Positions 51,864 through 63,772 of a stretch of DNA of 64,000 nucleotides are shown here, piece by piece. The stretch lies in the NCBI GenBank assembly GCA_964017125.1, contig OZ024903.1, forward strand, positions 82,879,119 to 82,943,118, read 5' to 3'. Position numbers and translations under genes: made by a program. Source of the stretch: Flabesymbios commensalis. Lineage: Eukaryota; Annelida; Polychaeta; Terebellida; Flabelligeridae. Every line of letters begins with the position of its first letter. The first letter of the stretch is position 1. The notes under the pieces were generated by a model. That model had not been told where the DNA came from. It made no database searches and saw only the letters and a program-made list of their open reading frames with translations.

Positions 51864-54483
51864 ACTGTTTTTATTTACAACATGTAATCGGCTACTAGAG
51901 TACCATGTCTTTTTATTTCATCCATAGAATTGTCAATAAATCATAAAAATGTTCCCATATGACGGGAGACGAAGTTTCTTTTCAGATAATGATGTTTTTA
52001 CATCATTTTGGATAATCCGAAAAATAGTTGGATAATCCGTAAAAAGTTCGGACAATCAATCCGCAATAATCTCGGTTAAGCAATCCGAGATTTTCTTGGA
52101 TAGTCTATCTGGGTTTTTCTTTATTCTTTTGTAATAAATAGTCTATGTAATATTTTCATCAAAACTGGAGACAATGTATTTAATGTGGTAGAAGGATATT
52201 TTCACAAGGTTTGGTTATCCGCAAAAAGTTCGGATAATCAATCCGAAATAATTTCGGATAAGCAATCCGTGATTTTCTCGGATATTCAATCCGATATATT
52301 TTCAGATAGTCTTATCTCAGTATTTCTTTAGTTCATGTGATAAGTAGATAGTCTAGGCTTTATTTCACTCGTGTCACCAGTGTCTCTATCTCTACTTCAG
52401 ACACTGGTCATCTTCCCCAGATCAGCTAATATTAACCACCAGGGGACAGAGATTTCACAGCCACTCTCTGTACTGCCGCATCTAGGTGCGTGGGAAAAAG
52501 CCCGCTTCTTTCAGAATGATGGCCTCACAGAGTGCAAAATAACTCGATTCATGTTATTACCATTGACGCTTCTGAAAAGGAGATAAAAATATCTAGGCTG
52601 AATATACACTGATATATACAGTATGTAGTAAAAATTGTGCTTAGCTCATACTTTTAAAAACTCCATTAAATTAATTATCAATAAATATAAAATTGAAAGT
52701 GGAACACTCATGGATACCCTCAGGTTTGTATGACGAGCACTGCGTGCACAAATTCACATGTGTTGGCAGCGGATGGGCAGGTGTGCATTTAAACACAACT
52801 GGCCAATCACGATCTACCTCACCGCTGGTGGCTCATTTATGAACTGCTGGCTGCTGGTTGGCAGACGGTGACGTAACAGACGACAGAGACCCATGGTGTT
52901 GGATATGTGTAAGTGCCACACAAAATCTCAGTGGGTGACTGTGACACTCACTGATAGCTGAGTGTAAGGCTTTATATGATATCTGCATCGTGACTGGAGA
53001 CAATGTTCTCATGTAATGGAGGAGGATTTTCAAAAGGTTTGGTTTATCCGTAAAAAGTTCGGATAATCAATCCGAAATAATTTCGGATAAGCAATCCGTG
53101 ATTTTCTCGAATATTCAATCCGATAAATTTTTCGGATAGTCTTTTTTTTTAGGATTTCTTTAGTTCAATTGATAAGTCTAGGTCTATGTGATATTGGCAT
53201 CATGACTGTAGACAAGGATTTTCATGTAATGTAGGATAATATACAAAAGGTTCGGTTATCAGCAAAAAGTTCGGATAATTAATCCGCAATCTTTTCGGAT
53301 ATTTAATCCGTTTTTGGATATTTGTGTCTTATTTGTTCAATATCATCAAATTCAAGGGTATCATACATAGCAATATAGTTTTGGTCCTAATGGTCTATTT
53401 GAAAAATAGACTGTTCATCATACATCAGAGCAAAATTTAGGATAGGCCTAAATTGGATTTTCAGATTTTCAATTCAATATAATTTCATAGATACGGTAAT
53501 TATTGTAACATGTACCTCAAAAATTGGAATATAACAGTAGTCTAATAAATATAAATCAAAATAGTAATTTTTGTAGTGGCAAAATAAAAGCCTAGAAAGG
53601 TCTAGGTGTGGTGACTCTCAGAACAAAGCTGAGAATGATCTGCAGCCCTGACCCAACTCCTTTTATAGGGAAATGCATGAGCCAGATGGAAGCTTTTGAT
53701 TTATGACGTCACAGTTCATTGTTATATTTACATAGCAACTATTATTATTTAATAACAAACTGGACTAGACTAGACTATAGCCTAGGCCTAAACTTTTCAA
53801 AGGAATGGTTTTTTTTAATATAATGTCAACAATAAAATGTAATAATTCGTCATAATATGCAGAATACTATTTTCTAAAGTTCATTGACATAAACTTTTGG
53901 CCTTCTGACTGTCAAAATAATGTTTGTATAGCAACACAGTCAGTCAAAATCGGGCCCATGTTATGTACTTATTAAATCGTCAAAAAGTGGCGAAAATTCC
54001 ACCAATACTTTACATTTCATCTAAAAACACGGACATATTAAAACCTCTTATATTTGATATTTAACAGTTGAAATCATTTCAATTAATTCTGGTGTATTTT
54101 ATCACAGACTCACAAAGTCTGTCGTGGAAATAGCCGTCGGAAACCTCAATATCGCCCACCGGCAATCACTTGTTCTCTCGCATTTGTCAGTAGATTACTG
54201 ACACTTTTGGCAAGTTTTAGCGTGGCTTTATTAATCATAAACAAATGAAAATAATGGTCTAGTCAATAGAGGCCTATTCAACTGTAATTTAGCGTGTTTT
54301 TGGACATCAAATTATTTTTCAGTTTTTGACAAGTCTAGTTTATCTTGCAATGCTAGACTGGGGCAAGTTGGCACATCGCATGCGTCGTTAGTCTCTAGTA
54401 TTTGGTATGTTCAGCATCTGACTGTCTGAAGCTACATAGCTTATGAAGTATAGTTGTCTGGCGTCTCAAGCTAGGACTTTACA
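51837..54483 (-). repeat. 5' LTR of the Gypsy element, enlarged by a nested insertion
   Basis: 2647 bp, of which 612 bp are a nested element plus its duplicated target. The remaining 2035 bp match the 3' LTR almost exactly. Confidence 0.9.
52363..52966. mobile_element. 604-bp non-autonomous element with 8-bp duplication, nested in the LTR
   Basis: AGGCTTTA occurs at 52355-52362 and 52967-52974, once only in the other LTR, so this insertion happened after the retrotransposon arrived. Ends are TTTCACTCGTGTCACCAGTG and, reading inward from the right, TACACTCAGCTATCAGTG; they share CACTC and CAGTG only. Eight-bp duplications are typical of hAT elements. No coding capacity was recognised. Confidence 0.75.
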
Positions 54484-55622
54484 CCGCTATAACGGGATAG
54501 TAGACCGTTATAAGGAGATACTAAACCGTTATAACGGAATAGAAGACCGTTATAACGGATTAGTAAGCCGTTATGTGAACTTGTAGGCCGTCAGAACGAA
54601 ACACTAGACCATTATAACGGGATAGTAGACAGTTATAACGAGATACTAGACCGTTATAACTGTATAGTATACCGTTATAACGGAATACTTGACCGTTATA
54701 ACGGAATAGTATACCGTTATAACGGATTAGTAGACCGTTATGACGGATTAGACTAGGCCGTTATAACATATTAGTAGACCGTTATAACGTGATACTAGAC
54801 CGTTATAACGGAATAGTATACCGCTATAACGGAAGACTTGACCATTATAACGGATTAGTAGACCATTAAAACGGATTAGCAGACCGTTATAACGGATTAG
54901 TAGGCCGTTATAACGGATTAGTAGACCGTTAGAGCGGATTAGTAAGCCGTTATAACGTGAAACTAGACCGCTATAACGGAATAGTATACCGCTATAACGG
55001 GAGACTTGAACATATAACGGATTAGTATACCGTTATACCGGATTAGCAGACCGTTATAACGGATCATAAGACCGTTATAACGGATAAGTAGACCGTTATA
55101 ACGTGATACTAGACGGTTATAACGGAATAGTATACCGTTATAACGGAAAACTTGACCACTATAACGGATTAGTAGACCATTATAACGGATTAACAGACCG
55201 TTACAACGGATTAGTACACCGTTATAACGGATTCGTAGGCCGTTATAACGGATTAGTAGGACGTTATAGCGGGATAGTAGACCATGATAACGGATTAGTA
55301 GACCGTTATAACGGATTAGTAAGCCGTTATAACGGATTTGGAGGCCGTCATAACGAAGTACTAGACCAATTATAACGGGATAGTAGACAATTATAGCGGA
55401 TTAGTAGACCGTTATAACGAAATAGTAGACCGTTATAACGAGATACTAGACCGTTATAACTGAATAGTAGACCGTTATAACGGAAGATTTGACCGTTATA
55501 ACGGAAAAGTAGGCCGTTATAACGGATTATCAGACCGCTATAACGGAATAGAAGACCGTTATAACGGATTAGAAGACCGTTATAACGTGAAACTAGACCG
55601 TCATAACGAAATACTAGACCGT
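54484..55622 (+). repeat. 21-bp minisatellite, right part
   Basis: Continuation of the CCGTTATAACGG array after the retrotransposon, about 54 units. Because 21 is divisible by three, a frame of repeated RYNGLVD-type heptapeptides stays open at 55103-55375; I take it as a by-product. The first bases repeat the CCGC target duplicate. Confidence 0.9.
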
Positions 55623-55752
55623 CAATAGTGTGTGTTTTAATAAAAAATATTGGGACATATAATGACTGTGTGCTATCACTATCACCAAATTTTCTATCTG
55701 ATACATATACTGCAAAAGAATGCTGAATTTCAAGAGGTCAACGGGGTTGTAA

Positions 55753-57290
55753 GTAAGTAAAAGTATATATTTTTAGGATTTTTGCCAGTTTGACCTTCAC
55801 GTGACCTTGATATGACATGTACGTTGTTTTCAGACGGTACCCCAGTAAAACACAATTCCAAACCAGATGATCCTTCATAACCAAATTATCTATCGATATT
55901 TTGCCATGGGAGCCCAAGCTGATGTTTCACACTGCTGCACGCTGCAATTTTTCTCGTTCAATTAAACATTGAGAAATAAGTATAATAAGGGGATTAAGGG
56001 TGTGATACCCCTCCCAGGGTTGAAACTGCCCTAAATATCTTGAAAATGTGTGTGGAAAATATGTCTGACCAATAATGTCTCAAAATCAGTCTTTGTAATA
56101 GTGAATTGCACCACTAACCGTGTTGAATTTGACAAAAGTCGATTTTTTTTGCTATTTTGACCTTGAAATGACCTTGATGTAACTTTGCTTTGACTTTGGT
56201 GTTATTCTTATCATGAATAGTAGCCTCTTTGAGCATTTGACAAATTTCTGGAATACAAAAATAGTTTATAAATATGGTAATACACAATTTTCACCACTTT
56301 TGGCTCCGCGAATGAGTATTTTGACCTTTCGATGTCGATGACCCCTAGATGTCAACAGTGGTCAAATGTAGCTTACCTCCACAATTTAAAATAAAGATGC
56401 AGGATATGTGCTAATAATGGTAGAAGTTTTATGCTTTAATCATAAAATGCACAATTGTTTCATTATTGGAGCTTAACTAGTACACTATGACCCGAGTATT
56501 TTGCCGAACTTTCTGAAAAATTGATGCAGCCTAGAAATTAATTCTGGTATCCGATATGAAAGTAAAAATACATATTTTTATGATTTTTACATGTTGACCT
56601 TGAAATGACCTTGATATTACCTTAACGTTGTTTTTCGACGGTACCCCAGAAAAAAATAATCCCAACCCATGTCACACTTCATAGCCCAATTATGCATCAA
56701 TAGTTTGCTATAGGAGCCCAAACTGATGTTTAACAGCTGCTGCACACTGTAATTTTGCTCGTTCAATTAATCATTGAGGAAGGGGTGTAGTAAGGAGAAC
56801 ACGTAGGGTGTATTTCTCCTCCCAAGTTAGATACTGCCCTCAATCTCCTAAAATTCGCGTGGAAAAGATATCTGACCAAGACTGTGTCAAAACCAATCAT
56901 GTACCACTAGTATTGCTTAAATTGCTTAAAAGTGGATATTGTCACTATTTGTTGCCATTTTCACCTTCAAATGACCCTAAAGTAACCTTGACATCACCCT
57001 GGTGTTATGTTTATGATTAACAGCAGTCTCTTAGAGTATTTGGCACACTTCTGGAATACAAAAACATTTCATAGATATTGTAATACACAATTTTCACCAC
57101 TTTTTGGCTTCGCAATGGGATATTTTGACCTTTCGAGGTCAATGATCTCTAGAGGTCACCAGGGGTCAAATCTAACTTACCTCCACATCTTAAAATAAAC
57201 TCCAGGACATGTACTAATAAAGGTAGAAGTTTTATGCTTTAATCATAAAATGCACAATTGTTTCATTATTGGAGCTTAACCACTACACTA
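55753..57290 (+). repeat. Right inverted terminal repeat of the 27-kb interval, in two tandem copies
   Basis: Two copies, about 55753-56490 and 56547-57290, each contain TGACCTTGAAATGACCTTGAT-like text, GGAGCCCAA, TTTTGACCTTTCG and AATCATAAAATGCACAATTG, and end in CTTAAC..TACACTA. The outer copy forms the terminus; the left end of the interval has only one copy. Confidence 0.75.
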
Positions 57291-60200
57291 TCTGGTGAAT
57301 TAAACAAAATACAGGAATGTTGTAATTATGTGGATAAATTGTAAGCACACACTGTTTTCGCTATCTGTGATATGAGGTATAACTGTTATGTGAGATTTTC
57401 GGATGGACACATGCAGTGAGAAGGATTTGTGTCTTTTCTAGAAATGGGCGCAAGAATATTTCGGGAGATCTGGGCAAAACAAACCTTTTTACCAACATGG
57501 GAGCGTAACTCAAAACGCAGGAAGTTAGCATACCATTTTCGAAGCAGTTTTTGAAAAAGGACAGCTTAAGCTTTATTATGGTGTGTAGCATAGGGGGGGG
57601 GGGGGGGGGGCAGCAGCTAGGGACGAAAGTGGTGATTTCGGCCCTTGGAATGTTGGCATTATACATGCCTTTCAATGGGACTGGCATTTGGGGTGGTGAG
57701 ACCATGTGTGTATAGGGCATTGAAGCAGGGTTAGGATTATATATTATAATGTTTCTGCTGTTGAATAGAAATAAAAAGTATTCAAACTGTGTTTAATTGT
57801 ATTCTGATAGTCGATGCAACAAAATAGGCTGTAAAATTTCGAATAAAAGACATATAATTGATGGATGGATGTGACAACTGGAAGACAGGCCCAGGAGAGC
57901 GTGTTTTGGTTGGTAATTCGTAGATAACATGCTTTTTTTTGCTACTTTGACTTGTTGTATGGGTACAAATACATAGAAAAATTCGGGAAGTTTAATCCTT
58001 TGTAATGTCATCAACCATTTATCCCAATTGATATATTTTTTTTTTCATAATTCTAAATAATAAATGGTCCCCATGACTACCTATTGTGATTAAATAAGAG
58101 TAGGAACTGCAACTTCATCTAACCACGTTTCCCGCAGTGCAAAATTACGGGAAAAGGGCTGACTTTCACAATATCAGTGCCTAATAAAAGAGCTCCCTAA
58201 GCAACATCATTCGATGTATTCGAAAAATTTAAAAAATATATTGATCAGAACAACTTACTGTTCCATCCTTGTTTAAAAAAAAAAAAAAAAAAAATTAATT
58301 TTTATATATGGTCTCACCACCCTAAATGAGACGAAATCCAAGCGGGGTTGCTACTGACTAGAGAATCCCTACCCAAATTACTGCTTTAAATGGTTGTTTC
58401 CGCCTCTGGTGAATTAAAAATAATACAGAAATGTTGTAATTATGTGGATAAATTGTAAGCACACACTGTTTTCGCTATCTGTGATATGAGGTATAACTGT
58501 TATGTGAGATTTTCGGATGGACACATGCAGTGAGAAGGATTTGTGTCTTTTCTGGGAATGGGCGCAAGAATATTTCGGGAGATCTGGGCAAAACGTTCCT
58601 TTTTACCAACATGGGAGCGTAACTCAAAACGCAGGAAGTTAGCATACCATTTTCGAAGCAGTTTTTGAAAAAGGACAGCTTAAGCTTTATTATGGTGTGT
58701 AGCATAGGGGGGGCAGCAGCTAGGGACGAAAGTGGTGATTTCGGCCCTTGGAATGTTGGCATTATACACGCCTTTCAATGGGACTGGCATTTGGGGTGGT
58801 GAGACCATGTGTGTATAGGGCATTGAAGCAGGGTTAGGATTATATATTATAATGTTTCTGCTGTTGAATAAAAATAAAAAGTATTCAAACTGTGTTTAAT
58901 TGTATTCTGATAGTCGATGCAACAAAATAGGCTGTAAAATTTCGAATAAAAGACATATAATTGATGGATGGATGTGACAACTGGAAGACAGGCCCAGGAG
59001 AGCGTGTTTTGGTTGGTAATTCGTAGATAACATGCTTTGTTTTGCTACTTTGACTTGTTGTATGGGTACAAATACATAGAAAAATTCGGGAAGTTTATTC
59101 CTTTGCAATGTCATCAACCATTTATCCCAGTTGATATATTTTTTTTTTCATAATTCTAAATAATAAATGGTCCCCATGACTACCTATTGTGATTAAATAA
59201 GAGTAGGAACTGCAACTTCATCTAACCACGTTTCCCGCAGTGCAAAATTACGGAAAAAGGGCTGACTTTCACAATATCAGTGCCTAATAAAAGAGCTCCC
59301 TATGCAACATCATTTGATGTATTCAAAAAAATTATAAAATATATTGATCAGAACAACTTGCTGTTCCATCCTTGTTTGAAAAAAATAAAACAAAAATAAT
59401 TTAATTTTTATATATGGTCTCACCACCCTAAATGAGCCGAAATCCAAGCGGGGTGGCTACTGACTAGAGAATCCCTACCCAAATTACTGCTTTAAATGGC
59501 TGTTTCCGCCTCTGGTGAATTAAAAAAAATACAGGAATGTTGTAATTATGTGGATAAATTGTAAGCACACACTGTTTTCGCTATGTGTGATATGAGGTAT
59601 AACTGTTATGTGAGATTTTCGGATGGACACATGCAGTGAGAAGGATTTGTGTCTTTTCTGGGAATGGGCGCAAGAATATTTCGGGAGATCTGGGCAAAAC
59701 AAACCTTTTTACCAACATGGGAGCGTAACTCAAAACGCAGGAAGTTAGCATACCATTTTCGAAGCAGTTTTTGAAAAAGGACAGCTTAAGCTTTATTATG
59801 GTGTGTAGCATAGGGGGGGAGGGGGGGCAGCAGCTAGGGACGAAACTGGTGATTTCGGCCCTTGGAATGTTGGCATTATACATGCCTTTCAATGGGACTG
59901 GCATTTGGGGTGGTGAGACCATGTGTGTATAGGGCATTGAAGCAGGGTTAGGATTATATATTATAATGTTTCTGCTGTTGAATAGAAATAAAAAGTATTC
60001 GAACTGTGTTTAATTGTATTCTGATAGTCGATGCAACAAAATAGGCTGTAAAATTTCGAATAAAAGACATATAATTGATGGATGGATGTGACAACTGGAA
60101 GATAGGCCCAGGAGGACGTGTTTTGGTTGGTAATTCGCAGATAACATGCCTTGTTTTGCTACTTTGACTTGTTGTATGGGTACAAATACATAGAAAAATT

Positions 60201-60793
60201 CGGGAAGTTTCATCCTTTGTAATGTCATTAACCATTTATCCCAATTAATATATTATTTTTTTTCATAATTCTAAATAATAAATGGTCACCATGACTACCT
60301 ATTGTGATTAAATAAGAGTAGGAACTGCAACTTCATCTAACCACGTTTCCCGCAGTGCAAAATTACGGAAAAAGGGCTGACTTTCACAATATCAGTGCCT
60401 AATAAAAGAGCTCCCTAAGCAGCATCATTCGATGTATTCGAAAAATTTAAAATATATATTGATCAGAACAACTTGCTGTTCCATCCTTGTTTGAAAAAAA
60501 TAAAACAAAAATAATTTAATTTTTATATATGGTCTCACCACCATAAATGAGCCGAAATCCAAGCGGGGTGGCTACTGATTAGAGAATCCCTACCCAAATT
60601 ACTGCTTTAAATGGTTGTTTCCGCCTCTGGTGAATTAAAAAAAATACAGGAATGTTGTAATTATGTGGATCAATTGTAAGCACACACTGTTTTCGCTATC
60701 TGTGATATGAGGTATAACTGTTATGTGAGATTTTCGGATGGACACATGCAGTGAGAAGGATTTGTGTCTTTTCTGGGAATGGGCGCAAGAATA
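57291..60793 (+). repeat. 1.1-kb tandem satellite array, right part (about 3.2 units)
   Basis: Starts at TCTGGTGAATT in the exact phase at which the left part stopped. The landmark CAAATACATAG recurs at 57966, 59069 and 60183. Ends within a unit at CGCAAGAATAT, where unrelated sequence follows. Confidence 0.95.
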
Positions 60794-61738
60794 TACAAAG
60801 ACGTGGGGATAAATCTCAAAATAAGCATAAGGCCTAGTGTGAAGTGTAGGCCTAAGACAGTGCTCGCCCCTCAACCGCAACTCACATATGCCACTCTACA
60901 AACATTGGTTCAGCACCCCGTGTTCACTAGGTTGAAACGTCTGCTGGTACTGAAGAAGGACACGACAAACAGAATTATTGCTGGTTTAATATTGGCCCAG
61001 CGTCGTAGACCGCGGCCCAACATTATTTCGTTGATTCAATATATTGTGTTTGCTAAGAAGTCTAGGTGTATATATTATTGCGCAGTGTCGACGTGTCAGT
61101 ATGAGCTACATGAACCACCGCAAGTAATTTACATTTGCCCCTGTACTGGAGGGTGGATTTGTGAATTCTTCGATCATTTACTTGTGATCGATTTCTATGC
61201 ATAACTCGGATCAGATGATTTAAAAGCAAAACCATATAAATTGAGAACTCAAAATATTCCACCAAGGATAAAATCATAGGAGTCAGAACTATTGGTTTCT
61301 TGTGGAAATTTACAGTAATTATTGCATCACGTAGGCCTAGACCTACGAAATCTTCGCCATCACGTACGATATCATCGCCATCACGTACGATATCATCGCC
61401 ATCAAGTCCGATATCATCGGATTCGGAACAAGTGGATAGTGCTGTCAATTGAACAACATGTTCCACCACGAAGAAATACCATCTCATTGAGTACACATAT
61501 TCCACACGTATCATCATAATTAGGCGAGTGGATTGTAGTGTCAAACCATCAAGGATTTATCATTGGGACATAAATCGTTGGAATTAAGATCATTCAACCC
61601 ATGACGTTTTATTTATTACACATATTACGTTACATTTGTGATCAATAGCGTTGGGTATGACCAAAATATTTAGTATTTATCACGAATAGACATTAATCTG
61701 ATGTTATCATATAACTAGACATTTCTACGCTCCAAAAA
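60794..61738. other. Mixed sequence after the satellite, no gene recognised
   Basis: Contains a relic of the short foldback family at about 60895-61056 (AACATTGGTTCAGCAC, TTAATATTGGCCCAGCG, TTGTGTTTGCTAAG) and a three-copy 21-bp tandem repeat at 61351-61413 (CATCGCCATCACGTACGATA). Open frames at 60764-61204 and 61062-61544 cross these repeats and start in satellite or end in relics, so I do not call them genes. Confidence 0.45.
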
Positions 61739-62221
61739 GGAGGCATTTGCGTTCGCAATTACGGGAAATTGATAAACCTATCTGTACCACAGCAGCTGGC
61801 CATGAATACTGACTGTAATGCCGTGGGCACTACTACTCTTTTTGCTCATGGCCAGGATGGAAAACCCTGGACAAAGCTACCATTTAAGATGTACATGCAA
61901 TAGGGGTGGGGTGCTAAAAAGATGTCACCTATGTACGACCTGTCCTGGAATGGAGTGAGGATATGGCAGAACAGTCCACAAAGAGCACTGCAGGTAGAGC
62001 TGAACACTATCTCAGGTTCTAGTAAGGCTCACACGGTAAACTTTCCTGGGCGTACCATCTGCCCATTCCACTTGACAAGTGTACGTTTCAGTCCAACGTT
62101 TGCGGGTGATTCTATAGAAGTTATCACTCCCTATCTTGAACAGATGTACGGGGTACACCTAGCCATCGGGTTCATGCCAGTTAATCGTTCTGAAATCATA
62201 GAACCCACGTTTTTGTATTAG
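61739..62221 (+). pseudogene. Unrecognised coding-like stretch, not intact
   Basis: Protein-like composition on the plus strand. The best open part, 61922-62221, gives 99 residues including YDLSWNGVRIWQNSP, FPGRTICPFHLTSVRFSP and ITPYLEQMYGVHLAIGFMP, then a stop. The preceding 61739-61903 also reads as protein-like (VRNYGKLINLSVPQQLA). GC content is higher than the flanks. I do not recognise the family; a decayed mobile-element or virus-derived gene, or a host exon, are all possible. Confidence 0.35.
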
Positions 62222-62595
62222 ACCTCGTCCTGCCGAAACTGGACTTAACTGGCCGTTTCAACTACATTTCTCTGTTTTATGTGAACGTGCGCATTCGATT
62301 AGGGTCGCGCATTACCGAGCAAAGCATATCCTTTTTCTGCCCAGCGCCCGCATTGAATTTTTGTCAATCTTCGACAAAACATGCTAATTTCGACCATTTT
62401 GTTTTAATAGTTCATTTAAGCTTTTTTTGTTCGCCATGATTAACTTTTTCCAGAAATAGATCCAACGTTGTTTTTTCCCGGCCTCCCTCATTAGATTTTG
62501 CTCTTTTTTTTATCTAAAAGAGATAAATTAATCATATAGTATGGCCTAACCGTACATAGTAGTAGACATGACCATTTAATGATCAGGTGGCGTAA

Positions 62596-62840
62596 AAGGT
62601 TTTAATTTAAAAAATGGAAAATTATTTAATCTGAATTTTCACCCACTTGAAGTTGTGGATCGCGTCAGTCAAGTGTCAAGTAAGTGAAAATTATTCAGAT
62701 TCGGCAAAATAGAGGTCAACTGTTTTCAAATATTGCCGATTGATGTCACATTTTATCTTTATCACATGTTTAAAAGGTAGTACTTAATGTGCTAATAAAA
62801 AATGAAAACCCGAATATATGCGACACCGGCGGTTAAAGGG
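62596..62840. mobile_element. TTAA mini-element of the CACCCACTTGAAGTTGTG family
   Basis: The core CACCCACTTGAAGTTGTGG and the right end GGCGGTTAAAGGG before TTAA (62841-62844) match the copy at 11172-11411. The left end is diverged (about 62596). Confidence 0.6.
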
Positions 62841-62844
62841 TTAA

Positions 62845-63460
62845 CAATCCAGTGCTCCAGTGTAACTCCTGACTTCACAACTCGCCTGTTGTCATCGGCT
62901 TAATTACTGTCAAGGTGTGACTTCTATCACAACTTTACTTCTGTCATCGATGATCATGAACAGCAATTGATGTGTCATTGTATCATCAGAATCATAATTA
63001 TTATGTTTCAATAGCGTTTTTGAAGTAGATCCATAAATTATTTTTATGGTAATTACCACCGTCTTCAAAATAGAATAGAAAGCAGACTTGTTCTAAGTAG
63101 ATCTATATAATTATGTGCAGTCTTAATATGTTTTATATTTAGTAGGGCCTATCGCTTTCTCAGCAACAAAATACGGACATACATGTACATATAATGGCAT
63201 GTTTCACGATATTGCACCACTTTTGCATGTTATTAGCTGGAAAGTCAAATAAATAAACAAAATAATATATTTGGCGACAACACGTAATCTGAGAAGAACA
63301 AAACAAAACATGTGACTGGATACACCTCAATACGTGTCAATGTAATTCACACCTACGTCTAGCGTGACTGGCTAAACATGTTAAAATACTGAGTTGTGAT
63401 AATGCTTGCAATCATTCAATATTATCCTGGTTATGTTCAATTATTCATGTTGTTTTGGGC
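62845..63460. other. Intergenic stretch, no gene seen
   Basis: AT-rich, with no coding frame or structured RNA recognised. Confidence 0.35.
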
Positions 63461-63465
63461 AATTG

Positions 63466-63772
63466 TTAACAATTACAGGGTTATTATAAGGTTATCATAG
63501 GTTATTTTTTTTTGTTTAAAAGGATATTCTGGGGTAGGCCCTACTATTTCGTGATTTCAGTTTGTGCACCATCTTGCGATTGTCTGCTGAGATACCTGAT
63601 CAGCGCAAATTTGCTCTCAAACATTGATTTATGCTATTATTTGGGCTCGTAATGGCTATTTCTTAGCGACTACAAGGTTATTGTAAGTTATTATTAGGTT
63701 ATTATAGGTTATTGTGTGGTTATTATGGGTTATTCCGGGTTATTATGGGTTATTCCGGGTTATTATGGGGTT
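63466..63772 (+). repeat. GGTTATT-type minisatellite
   Basis: Loose GGTTATTATA words start near 63478; a tighter block at about 63675-63772 has GGGTTATTATGGGTTATTCC-like units of 10 bp. The words are unlike the TTAGGG telomere repeat, so it is an internal minisatellite. From 63773 to the window end nothing was recognised. Confidence 0.7.

Larger units (their letters stand above)
42522..54483 (-). mobile_element. Ty3/Gypsy LTR retrotransposon, nearly whole and young
   Basis: A minus-strand element of about 12 kb with long LTRs at both ends (42522-44557 and 51837-54483), flanked by CCGC on each side (42518-42521, 54484-54487). Order on the minus strand: 5' LTR, a TGGCGC-type primer-binding site two bases in, leader frame, gag, protease, reverse transcriptase, RNase H, integrase, then an unusual region of extra small frames, a purine-rich tract and the 3' LTR. 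Apart from one nested insertion the LTRs differ at roughly 17 substitutions over about 2.03 kb by my reading, near 1 percent, so insertion is recent. Gag and pol frames look long and open. Inserted into the 21-bp minisatellite. Confidence 0.93.
30072..57290. mobile_element. 27.2-kb interval with inverted terminal repeats, inserted in the satellite
   Basis: The satellite stops at CCGCCTCT and resumes at TCTGGTGAATT; joined, these are exactly the uninterrupted unit, with TCT duplicated (30069-30071 and 57291-57293). The interval begins TAGTTTAGTAGTTAAG and ends with the complement of TAGTGTAGTGGTTAAG. Inverted similarity continues for about 0.75 kb on each side. The inside is a nest of later insertions: a 9.5-kb TTAA element, a minisatellite and an LTR retrotransposon. 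The original element may therefore have been a much smaller foldback. No transposase was recognised. Confidence 0.7.

Noticed and set aside
41790-55622. CRISPR-like array of 21-bp repeats
   Set aside because: No unique spacers of constant length and the surroundings are eukaryotic; it is a minisatellite split by a retrotransposon.
19831-60793. Satellite units as rRNA, 5S, histone or snRNA gene clusters
   Set aside because: No rRNA, histone or snRNA sequence was recognised in the unit; the frames in it are short and lack known domains.
60764-61544. Frames of 146 and 160 codons right of the satellite
   Set aside because: They begin in satellite sequence or run through a foldback relic and a 21-bp tandem repeat; no protein family recognised.
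63466-63772. Telomere-like repeat
   Set aside because: The unit GGGTTATTNT is not TTAGGG and the array is short and interstitial.
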